Source of the DNA: Deltaproteobacteria bacterium UBA5799
GTDB lineage: Bacteria; Desulfobacterota; GWC2-55-46
Direction of reading: 5' to 3'
NCBI GenBank assembly: GCA_002418185.1
Contig: DIDN01000088.1
Location: forward strand, 1 to 11,304
DNA length: 11,304 bases
The notes beneath the pieces were generated by a model. The model was not told the origin of the DNA and ran no database searches. It saw nothing but the letters and a program-made list of their open reading frames with translations. A program made the translations under genes and the position numbers. Shown one piece after another: positions 1-5,556 of this stretch (its first letter is position 1; the number at the start of each line of letters is the position of its first letter).

Positions 1-24
1 GCTACCGGACTGCTCCACCCCGCA
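1..24 (-). tRNA. initiator tRNA-fMet, 5' end only (cut by the window edge)
   Basis: Read on the minus strand from position 24, the sequence begins TGCGGGGTGGAGCAGTCCGG and continues TAGC to the window edge. This matches the acceptor arm and D arm of bacterial initiator tRNA: G2-C3-G4-G5-G6-G7, U8, then the GGAGCAG...GGTAGC D-arm pattern. Elongator tRNAs do not share this run. The first base would be U if counting follows the E. coli initiator, which has C1. The anticodon and 3' half lie outside the window, so identity rests on these 24 bases. A promoter at the right distance upstream supports it. Confidence 0.8.
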
Positions 25-48
25 GCAGAAGCGATACATCGAACAAGT

Positions 49-77
49 ATATTATCAACTGACGGCTTATTTGTCAA
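49..77 (-). promoter_or_regulatory. sigma70-type promoter of the tRNA-fMet gene
   Basis: On the minus strand a perfect -35 box TTGACA (77-72) is followed, after exactly 17 bases, by TAATAT (54-49), which matches four of six -10 consensus bases. Transcription would start near position 42, giving a leader of about 18 bases before the tRNA 5' end at 24. Upstream, at 78-125, is an AT-rich imperfect inverted repeat (CCCTTA...TAAGGG with A5/T5 tracts inside) of unknown role. Confidence 0.65.
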
Positions 78-221
78 CCCTTAGGGCCGGAAAAACCGGA
101 AAATCCAAAGTTTTTCCTTAAGGGGCTGCCTGTCGACCGTTTCCGCCCTGAAAAAGAGCGGTCCAGGCCTGTTTTCAGCCCGGAGCATTATTTTAGGGAA
201 GGTCTGAGCACTTCTGTTTTC

Positions 222-394
222 TGTCATTCTGAGGGAGAGTAAGCGACCGACAATTTTTGCAGGACAGCAAAGATTGAATGCCGAGCCTCTTGGCGAGGCG
301 GCCCGAATGGTCGAGCCCCAGGGCGGGGCGAGATAAGAATCTCGTAGCTTGCTGATTTTCTAAATACGAGATTCTTCGCTCCGCTCAGAATGAC
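222..394. repeat. palindromic intergenic repeat, copy 1 (GTCATTCTGAG ends)
   Basis: The element is bounded by perfect 11-bp inverted ends, GTCATTCTGAG at 223-233 and CTCAGAATGAC at 384-394. A second, perfect 12-bp inverted repeat lies inside: AAGAATCTCGTA at 335-346 and TACGAGATTCTT at 365-376, with an 18-base loop. The interior (about 276-330) is GC-rich with short stems such as GCCCC/GGGGC. No open reading frame worth calling is present. The right arm (370-394) matches, in inverse orientation, 24 of 25 bases of 5422-5446 near ftsK, so this is a dispersed family. It lies between argS and the tRNA gene. No clear intrinsic terminator for argS is visible here; the repeat's hairpins could partly serve, but no U-tract follows them. 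Confidence 0.8.
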
Positions 395-458
395 GTACGG
401 TTAGGTATTAAATCATACCTTCTTAAGTTATCGGAAAAAGAGAGCCGCCGCCCCCGGC

Positions 459-2105
459 CTACATCTTATCCGGCGCGGAAACTCCGAGCAGGGCAAGGCC
501 GTTCGCTGCCACGGTCGCAACCGCCCTGCAAAGCAGGAGCCTTGCCGCCGTAAGCTCCTGGTCGTCTGTCACGACTCTCGTTTTGTTGTAATACGGGTGG
601 AAGAGCCCGGCAAGCTCCATGAGATAGAACGTTATCCTGTGCGGCTCCATGGCGAGGGCGCTCCGTTCGACAAGCTCCTCGAACGCGCCCAGGTGCTTTA
701 TTATCTCCGACTCTTCCTTTTCTTCGAGCCTCGAAAGGAGCTTCTCGTCGAAGCGCTCCGGCACGCTTATGCCCTTTTCCGCCGCAAACCCGATAATGCT
801 CTTTATCCGTGCGTGGCAGTACTGGACGTAGTAGACCGGGTTTTCCGGTGCCTGGCTCTTGGCGAGCTCGAGGTCGAAGTCGAGCTGCGCGTCCGGCCTC
901 CTCATGAGGAAGAAGAACCTGCAAGCGTCGGTGCCCACCTCGTCCATCACCTGGCGTAGGGTCACGAACTCGCCCTCGCGCTTGCCCATGGGCACTGGCA
1001 CGCCTTTCCTCAAAAGGGCCACGAGCTGGATGAAGATTATCCTGAGCGCCGCATCGTCATGGCCGAGCGCGCGCAGGAGCGCCCGTATCCGGCCCTCGTA
1101 TCCGTGGTGGTCTGCGCCCCAGATGTTTACGAGCGTATCGAAGCCCCGCTCTATCTTGTCCCTGTGATAGGCGATGTCGGAGGCGAAATAGGTCCTCTCG
1201 CCGTCGGCCTTTATGAGCACCCTGTCCTTGTCGTCTCCGAAGTCAGTAGTCCTGAACCAGAGCGCGCCTTCAGCCTCGTAGATATGGCCCTTGGCCTTGA
1301 GGTCCTGTATGGTCTCGGCAACCTTGCCCGCGTCGTCGAGGCTCTTCTCGCTGAACCAGACGTCGAACCCGACCCGGAAGTCCTCCAGGTCTTTTCTAAT
1401 CCTTTCGAGCATGGACGAGGCGCCGAATTCCTTGTACCCCGGAGCGCCGTTGCCGCCATCGCCGTACTTATCGAGATATTCCCGGGCGATGTCCTTTACA
1501 TAATCGCCCTTGTAGTGGTCGGGCGGGAACTCTATTGCCTTGCCCTTAAGCTCCTCTACCCGGAGGCGGACGGACTCGCCGAGCGTAAAGACCTGCCTCC
1601 CGGCGTCGTTTATGTAAAATTCCCTCGTAACGTCAAAACCGGCTGCGCGGAGAATCCTTGAGAGCGCATCGCCCACTGCCGCGCCCCTGCCGTGGCCTAT
1701 GTGGAGCGGGCCCGTGGGGTTGGCGCTCACGTACTCGACCTGCACCCTTTTCCCGGCCCCTGATTCGCTCTGCCCGAACCCCGCGCCCTTTCCGGCTATG
1801 TCGAGAAGTGCCTTGAGCCAGAAGGTCCTTTTGAGGAAGATATTGATGAAGCCGGGGCCCGCGACCTCGCATTTCTCGACCTCGGGATAGGCCGCGACCT
1901 TTCCGGCGATTGCGTTGGCGATGTCCCTCGGTTTCTTCTTCTCAAGCGGGGCAAGCAGCATGGCTATGTTCGTCGAGAAATCGCCGAACTCCGCCTTCTT
2001 GGGTTTGTCCAGGACGATTGCCGGGACCTCCTCAGTCGAGATGTGCCCTTCTTCCCTGGCCCCGGCGACCGCCCCTTCGAGTATGCCTATTACCCCGGCC
2101 TTCAT
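459..2105 (-). CDS. argS: arginyl-tRNA synthetase (class I)
   Basis: This enzyme charges tRNA-Arg with arginine, using ATP, in the cytoplasm. With the start chosen here it has 548 residues, a normal length for bacterial ArgS. The N-terminal additional domain covers roughly residues 1-90, with a GDFSTNIAM stretch. The class I signature is VSANPTGPLHIGHGRG, with HIGH at 135-138. GADHHGY follows further on, then MGKR at 373-376 in the KMSKS-loop position (the usual serine is glycine). The C-terminal DALR-type helical domain, which reads the anticodon, ends at ...SAPDKM. An ATG exists 20 codons upstream (2165), but 2105 is preferred: it overlaps the hydrolase stop as ATGA, has an AAGGAAAG Shine-Dalgarno, and starts directly at MKAGVIGILE. 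The gene is probably translationally coupled to the hydrolase gene. Confidence 0.96.
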   Translation of the reverse strand: MKAGVIGILEGAVAGAREEGHISTEEVPAIVLDKPKKAEFGDFSTNIAMLLAPLEKKKPRDIANAIAGKVAAYPEVEKCEVAGPGFINIFLKRTFWLKALLDIAGKGAGFGQSESGAGKRVQVEYVSANPTGPLHIGHGRGAAVGDALSRILRAAGFDVTREFYINDAGRQVFTLGESVRLRVEELKGKAIEFPPDHYKGDYVKDIAREYLDKYGDGGNGAPGYKEFGASSMLERIRKDLEDFRVGFDVWFSEKSLDDAGKVAETIQDLKAKGHIYEAEGALWFRTTDFGDDKDRVLIKADGERTYFASDIAYHRDKIERGFDTLVNIWGADHHGYEGRIRALLRALGHDDAALRIIFIQLVALLRKGVPVPMGKREGEFVTLRQVMDEVGTDACRFFFLMRRPDAQLDFDLELAKSQAPENPVYYVQYCHARIKSIIGFAAEKGISVPERFDEKLLSRLEEKEESEIIKHLGAFEELVERSALAMEPHRITFYLMELAGLFHPYYNKTRVVTDDQELTAARLLLCRAVATVAANGLALLGVSAPDKM

Positions 2106-2932
2106 CTGGCTTTCCTTGTAAGGTCCATATATTCGCATGGCCTCCTGTCCCTCAGGAAGACCCATTCGTTCCTTATCTCCGATACGTCCGCGAGGTCGAT
2201 CTCCGAGACTACTATGCCTTCGGACGAGCCGCTCGGGTTTTCGATGAGTTCCCCGTCCGGCCCGACGGAGAAGCTCTTTCCGTAGAACTCCTGCTTCTCC
2301 TCCTTGCCGACCCTGTTAACGCGGAGGACGAAAAACCCGTTCGCGTGGGCCGCCGCCGATATGGCACGCTCCCATTTCCTGTGTGAATGCTCAAAGGCCG
2401 AGGAGGTGAGAGCTACCACGAGCTCGGCGCCTTTAAGCGCGAGCACCCGCCACGCTTCCGGGAAAAAGACGTCCCAGCAGATGAGGACGCCTATCTTGCC
2501 GTACGGGGTCTCGAAAACGGGGAAGCCCAGGTCGCCGGGGCTGAAATACGCCCGCTCCTCCCAGAGCGGTATCTGCGGCACGTGCACCTTGCGGTACTTG
2601 CCGATAAGCCCGTCAGGGCCCGCGACATATGCGGTGTTGTAGCGCTTGTCCCCGTCCGACTCGAAGACCCCGCCGACAACGACCACCTTGTGTTTCATGG
2701 CCGCTTCCCTGAGGAACGTGACAGTGGGGCCGTCCTCGCCCTCGGCAAGGGCGAAGTTCCGGTTGTCTATCGCAGCCGGGAACCAGTGCGAGCTGAATAA
2801 AGGCGGAAGCGCTATTACCGTCGCTCCCTCGCCAGCGGCAAGCTCGACGAGCATGTCGGCCTTCGAGATGTTCCTCTCCCTATCGGGCAGGGAGGCAAGC
2901 TGTATGCCCGCTATCTGTATCTTTCTTTCCAT
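2102..2932 (-). CDS. carbon-nitrogen hydrolase (nitrilase superfamily, AguB-like), altered active site
   Basis: The protein has 276 residues and spans the full nitrilase-superfamily alpha-beta-beta-alpha fold. It most resembles N-carbamoylputrescine amidase-type (AguB) proteins that hydrolyse C-N bonds in small amides. The catalytic lysine is K115 in GKYRKVHVP. The nucleophile is C152 in LICWDVFFPEA. The supporting glutamate loop WEERAYFSPGD (124-134) is present. At the position of the first catalytic glutamate, usually PELF, the sequence reads P43-P44-L45-F46 (CCG CCT CTT-like codons, not GAG/GAA), so that residue is missing. The C-terminal half (GKSFSVGPDGE, FLRDRRP) is typical. The start at 2932 fits the family N-terminus (KIQIAGIQLA), though no clear Shine-Dalgarno precedes it. 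It overlaps argS and follows the ftsB-like gene by 109 bases. The substrate is unknown, and a non-hydrolytic or modified role is possible. Confidence 0.88.
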   Translation of the reverse strand: MERKIQIAGIQLASLPDRERNISKADMLVELAAGEGATVIALPPLFSSHWFPAAIDNRNFALAEGEDGPTVTFLREAAMKHKVVVVGGVFESDGDKRYNTAYVAGPDGLIGKYRKVHVPQIPLWEERAYFSPGDLGFPVFETPYGKIGVLICWDVFFPEAWRVLALKGAELVVALTSSAFEHSHRKWERAISAAAHANGFFVLRVNRVGKEEKQEFYGKSFSVGPDGELIENPSGSSEGIVVSEIDLADVSEIRNEWVFLRDRRPCEYMDLTRKAR

Positions 2933-3041
2933 GCGCGTTTTTTGGAGGTATGCGCGGATATGCCCTGCGTGGCGCCGAGGGGCGGGCGGAAAACCCGCCG
3001 GGTCCCCGGCTCGTGCAGGCTTTCAGTGGCCTTCAGCCCTT

Positions 3042-3356
3042 TCAGGGCCGGGTGTCTTCGGCCCTGGGCTCATCGATCCTGTATATGACCTCGTTGCGGC
3101 CGATCTTGCCCAGTTCCTCCCTGGCTATCCGGCCGATAAAGCGCTTGTCGCTCTCGAGCAGGCGTATCTTCTCCTCGAGTTCCCTGTTCTCCTTCTCGAG
3201 GGACCTGTTGAACGCCTGTATCCCAGAGAGCTCCTTATGGACCCTGTAGAGCTCGAGCAAGCCCTTTTCGCCGAAAAGCGCGGCAGCGCCGACGAAAACG
3301 ACGGTCGCAAGCACGATAAGGCGCTTTTTTTTCAAGCCTTCCGGGGACTTTTTCAT
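3042..3356 (-). CDS. FtsB/DivIC-family septum formation initiator protein
   Basis: This is a small bitopic membrane protein of 104 residues. It has a short basic cytoplasmic N-terminus (MKKSPEGLKKKR), one membrane segment at about 12-28, and a coiled coil at about 33-70 rich in E, K, L and R. It closes with the family's conserved tail, FIGRIAREELGKIGRNEVIY. FtsB/DivIC proteins pair with FtsL through the coiled coil and link early and late divisome components (FtsQ, FtsI/FtsW) at the inner membrane. A TTG 14 codons upstream (3398) could extend the frame. The ATG at 3356 is preferred because GGAAAGG lies just upstream and the extension would run through the likely promoter. A GCCCT-TTC-AGGGC hairpin overlaps the stop codon. 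The gene heads the cluster with the hydrolase and argS. Similar short membrane/coiled-coil proteins exist, but the IAREELG tail makes this assignment fairly sure. Confidence 0.85.
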   Translation of the reverse strand: MKKSPEGLKKKRLIVLATVVFVGAAALFGEKGLLELYRVHKELSGIQAFNRSLEKENRELEEKIRLLESDKRFIGRIAREELGKIGRNEVIYRIDEPRAEDTRP

Positions 3357-3375
3357 GGGGCCTTTCCGAATACTT

Positions 3376-3405
3376 AGAATTAACAGAGAGGACTCCAAAA
3401 GTCAA
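3376..3405 (-). promoter_or_regulatory. probable promoter of the ftsB-like/hydrolase/argS cluster
   Basis: On the minus strand TTGACT (3405-3400, five of six -35 bases) is followed after 16-18 bases by AT-rich GTTAATTCT. That segment offers only a weak -10 match, such as TTAATT or AATTCT. The start would fall near 3365-3370, a short leader before the ATG at 3356. The -35 box is convincing; the -10 is not. Confidence 0.4.
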
Positions 3406-3472
3406 GGGGTCTTCCGGCCCGAGCCGCCCAGCCCGAACGGGGAAAAGGGCCGGCCCTGGCCGGCAAAACCAG

Positions 3473-3501
3473 TTGACACGGCCCCACTTGCTTAATATGA
3501 T
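3473..3501 (+). promoter_or_regulatory. near-consensus sigma70 promoter of the PilZ gene
   Basis: A perfect TTGACA (3473-3478), a spacer of exactly 17 bases and TATGAT (3496-3501, five of six bases) make this the best promoter in the window. The predicted start is near 3508, leaving a leader of about 48 bases before the GTG at 3556. It is back-to-back with the leftward ftsB-cluster promoter. Between them lies a GC-rich inverted repeat, GCCGGCC-CT-GGCCGGC, around 3449-3465. Confidence 0.8.
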
Positions 3502-3506
3502 ATAGG

Positions 3507-3529
3507 CGCGTTTTCTCCTTAGGAGCGCG
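3507..3529 (+). other. 5' leader hairpin of the PilZ gene, possible translation control
   Basis: CTCC (3515-3518) and GGAG (3522-3525) form a short hairpin with a TTA loop. CGCG at 3507-3510 and CGCG at 3526-3529 could extend it across a TTTT bulge. The same CTCCT (3515-3519) is complementary to the gene's own ribosome binding site AGGAG at 3546-3550, so two AGGAG copies could compete for one partner. That this controls translation is inference from complementarity only. Confidence 0.35.
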
Positions 3530-3555
3530 GGTCCCGAATAATTGCAGGAGCGGCC

Positions 3556-3936
3556 GTGAACAAGCTCAATTGCCCTAAATGCGAGAACTCGTTCTTTACG
3601 GCGGTTATGAAGCCGAGCCTGCCGTGCCCGCACTGCGGCTTCATGCTGAAGGGCGGCGAGAGCGAAAGAAGGACAGGGGCCAGGAGCCCGAGCCTCAAGC
3701 TCTGCGACATACTGAAAGGCGAGGTCCGGATACCGGCAAAGGCCGTGGACATTTCCGATACGGGGATAGGCATAAAGATGATGGGCTATCTGCCGTTCGA
3801 CCCTGACGACATAGTAAACGTCCTGGTAAGGGAGCGGGGCGAGGAAAGGCCCGCGCAGGTGGTCTGGACCAGGAAGTTCTACGGCATCTCAAGGGCAGGC
3901 CTCAGGTTCATTGACGAGCTGCCGGCCATAGCCTGA
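3556..3936 (+). CDS. zinc-ribbon plus PilZ-domain protein, likely c-di-GMP receptor
   Basis: The protein has 126 residues in two parts. Residues 1-30 form a zinc ribbon with C6-x2-C9 and C24-x2-C27 (CPKC...CPHC). Residues about 38-124 look like a PilZ domain. Its cyclic-di-GMP-binding signature is complete: R39-x3-R43 (RRTGAR) and the D65-x-S67-x-x-G70 motif (DISDTG). Later strands include IVNVLVRERGEE and ISRAGLRFIDE. No signal peptide or membrane segment is seen, so it should be cytosolic. PilZ proteins sense the second messenger c-di-GMP and act on motility, polysaccharide output or transcription; the target here is unknown. The start is GTG at 3556, chosen because AGGAG ends five bases before it and the zinc ribbon starts immediately. 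The gene stands alone, with its own strong promoter and a downstream intrinsic terminator. Confidence 0.85.
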   Translation: MNKLNCPKCENSFFTAVMKPSLPCPHCGFMLKGGESERRTGARSPSLKLCDILKGEVRIPAKAVDISDTGIGIKMMGYLPFDPDDIVNVLVRERGEERPAQVVWTRKFYGISRAGLRFIDELPAIA

Positions 3937-4105
3937 AGGCCCCGGAAGGGCAACTTCTGAAAAAATCGATCTTTTCCCGGACTGTGCGTAGTTACAGGAA
4001 TAAAAATGCTCACATATTCGCATATATGCTCCGTTTTTTATGCCCGGCCTTCCGGATAAAGCGGAAAAAATCCCTAATCTTTAAAGGTTGCCAGAACGAG
4101 AACGC

Positions 4106-4131
4106 AAGGCCCGGCCACCGGGCCTTTTTTT
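4106..4131 (+). terminator. strong rho-independent terminator
   Basis: A perfect 9-bp stem is formed by AAGGCCCGG (4106-4114) and CCGGGCCTT (4118-4126) around a CCA loop, followed by an uninterrupted T run to 4131. It would end transcription from the PilZ gene before the dCTP deaminase gene. Confidence 0.9.
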
Positions 4132-4187
4132 CGCCGTTTGAGCCGGAAGCCCTGCTTACGCAGCCGGCTCCTGAACCAATAAAATTC

Positions 4188-4216
4188 TTTCATAGACGGG
4201 TCTTTTTCTGTATCAT
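4188..4216 (+). promoter_or_regulatory. candidate promoter for the dCTP deaminase gene
   Basis: TATCAT (4211-4216) matches five of six -10 bases and lies 27 bases before the ATG. The -35 position at 17-base spacing reads TTTCAT, a poor match. A promoter is expected here because a strong terminator lies just upstream, but the sequence support is weak. Confidence 0.25.
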
Positions 4217-4242
4217 GTCCCGGCGTACCTCCTTGGAAACCT

Positions 4243-5385
4243 ATGTCCGATAAAAACCACGGCGTTTTCAGCTGCCAGTCCATAGCCAGGGCCGTCGCCA
4301 AAAGGCACGTCTTCTCGAAGGGGCTGCCCATAGTCGAGTCCCAGATACAGCCTGCGAGCATGGACTTGAGGCTCGGGCCCAGGGCGTACAGGCTCATATC
4401 GAGCTTCCTGCCCGAGAACACGGACGTGCTGGAGCGCCTCCACACCCCGGACCTATACGGCTCGGACCTCGTCATGTACGAGTCCGACATCTCGAAGGGC
4501 GGCATCCTCGAAAAGGGGCACGTCTATCTCATACCCCTCATAGAGGAATTGAACCTCCCGGCGGACGTGAGGGGCCGCGCAAACCCCAAGTCCACGACCG
4601 GGCGGCTCGACATATTCGCCAGGGTGCTTACGGACAGGAACCCCAGGTTCGACGACATTGCCTGCGGCTACAAGGGCGGCCTCTACCTCGAGGTCATGCC
4701 GCGGTCCTTCACCATAAAGGTGAAGGAAGGGCTCTCGCTCGTGCAGCTCCGGCTCCTTCGGGGCGAGTGCGCCCTTACGGACTCGAAGCTCAGGGCCCTC
4801 CACAGGGACTCGCGCCTTCTTTTTAACGGCGACGCGCACCTCGCCCCCGGCGACATCAAGGTCTCCAGGGGAATTTTCATGTCAGTCGACTTGAGCGGCG
4901 AGAACTCAAACGGCATAATCGGCTACAAGTCCAAGAAGAACAGCCATGTGGTCGACCTCGCGATGAAGAACCACTACGGCATAGCCGATTTCTGGGAGCC
5001 CATCTACCGGAACAGCAAGGGCACGCTGATACTCGAGCCCGAGGACTTCTACATACTCTCGTCCAAGGAGCGGATAAGGATACCCACGAGGTACGCCGCC
5101 GAGATGGTCGCGTACGAGGCGGGCTCCGGGGAGCTACGGACCCATTACGCCGGGTTCTTCGACCCGGGCTTCGGCTTCGGCACGAAGGGCGAGGTCAAGG
5201 GCACCAAGGCCGTCCTCGAAGTCAGGGCGCATGACGTGCCTTTCATGATCTCCGACGGGCAGACCTTCTGCAAGCTCTTTTTCGAGCGCATGGCCGAGGT
5301 GCCTGACAAGGTCTACGGCCCGAGGATAGGCTCGTCATACCAGTACCAGGGAATAACCCTCAGCAAGCAGTTCAAGAGCATCTGA
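4243..5385 (+). CDS. dcd: two-domain dCTP deaminase (long Dcd form)
   Basis: The product should deaminate dCTP to dUTP, supplying the thymidylate pathway in the cytoplasm. At 380 residues it is about twice the length of the classic E. coli Dcd and matches the long form built of two dUTPase-like halves. Half one (about 1-185) has IQPASMDLRLG (35-45), KSTTGRLDI (116-124, the substrate-binding Ser/Arg loop) and GYKGGLYLEVMPRSF (142-156). Half two (about 205-380) has HYAGFFDPGFGFG (301-313), VLEVRAHDVPF with E326 where Dcd has its catalytic glutamate, and a closing FCKLFFERM strand. The ATG at 4243 has only a weak GGAAA upstream, but the N-terminus fits the family. It is a single gene between a terminator and a repeat. 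Whether it also has dUTPase activity cannot be read from sequence. Confidence 0.88.
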   Translation: MSDKNHGVFSCQSIARAVAKRHVFSKGLPIVESQIQPASMDLRLGPRAYRLISSFLPENTDVLERLHTPDLYGSDLVMYESDISKGGILEKGHVYLIPLIEELNLPADVRGRANPKSTTGRLDIFARVLTDRNPRFDDIACGYKGGLYLEVMPRSFTIKVKEGLSLVQLRLLRGECALTDSKLRALHRDSRLLFNGDAHLAPGDIKVSRGIFMSVDLSGENSNGIIGYKSKKNSHVVDLAMKNHYGIADFWEPIYRNSKGTLILEPEDFYILSSKERIRIPTRYAAEMVAYEAGSGELRTHYAGFFDPGFGFGTKGEVKGTKAVLEVRAHDVPFMISDGQTFCKLFFERMAEVPDKVYGPRIGSSYQYQGITLSKQFKSI

Positions 5386-5420
5386 CGCGCTTTGCCGTTT
5401 TGGCAGGCTGCTCAGTCTGT

Positions 5421-5505
5421 TGTCTTTCTGAGCGGAGCGAAGAATCCCGGCAAAAAAAAATTTAAATTAGAGCCCCTTCGTCGCCTTCGGTCCCTCGGGA
5501 TGACA
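5421..5505. repeat. palindromic intergenic repeat, copy 2 (degenerate)
   Basis: The left arm GTCTTTCTGAGCGGAGCGAA plus GAATC (5422-5446) is the reverse complement of the right arm of copy 1 (370-394) at 24 of 25 positions. The right end, TCGGGATGACA (to 5505), is a diverged form of the GTCAT...end. The interior contains a nine-A run, an AT patch and CCTTCGTCGCCTTCGG. The copy lies between dcd and ftsK and stays open in the ftsK frame, so it creates a false N-terminal extension of that gene. Just before it, AGGCTGCTCA (5405-5414) equals the first ten bases of the different repeat at 7694. Confidence 0.75.
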
Positions 5506-5556
5506 AGATTTTTTTTCACCGCAACCGTTGAAGGGGTATCCGGCAGCCCGGAGCAA

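Larger units (their letters stand above)
3937..4242 (+). other. intergenic region between the PilZ gene and the dCTP deaminase gene
   Basis: This 306-base stretch has no convincing gene. It is more AT-rich than its surroundings around 3995-4085 and contains the palindrome GCATATATGC and a TTCCG/CGGAA stem. The terminator at 4106-4131 lies inside it. The terminator sits about 170 bases past the PilZ stop, so the mRNA would have a long 3' tail, or a small RNA could end there. I see no strong internal promoter to support a separate RNA. Confidence 0.4.

Noticed and set aside
148..178. CTGAAAA...TTTTCAG inverted repeat as a terminator for argS
   Set aside because: It has a 7-bp AT-rich stem, a 17-base loop and no following U-tract in the right place; it is too weak to call.
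222..394. The left repeat as a CRISPR or insertion sequence
   Set aside because: There are no regularly spaced direct repeats and no coding capacity for a transposase; it is a non-coding palindrome.
1059..1661. Rightward 200-codon frame within argS
   Set aside because: It is antisense to ArgS catalytic-core codons, with no ribosome site or domain.
2106..2165. 20-codon N-terminal extension of ArgS from the ATG at 2165
   Set aside because: It lies wholly inside the hydrolase coding sequence; the ATG at 2105 has a better ribosome site and family fit.
2950..3249. Rightward 99-codon frame with a good GGAGGT ahead of its ATG
   Set aside because: It lies antisense to the ftsB-like gene, its product is compositionally odd with no domain, and the ribosome-site match falls in the hydrolase leader. 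The minus-strand gene explains the region better.
3357..3398. TTG start extending the ftsB-like protein by 14 residues
   Set aside because: The stretch overlaps the probable -10 region and lacks a ribosome site; ATG 3356 has GGAAAGG at a good distance.
5392..5556. 55-codon N-terminal extension of FtsK
   Set aside because: It translates the palindromic repeat at 5421-5505 and an AT patch, has no membrane or known domain, and the family N-terminus begins at about MARQTSKKEK.
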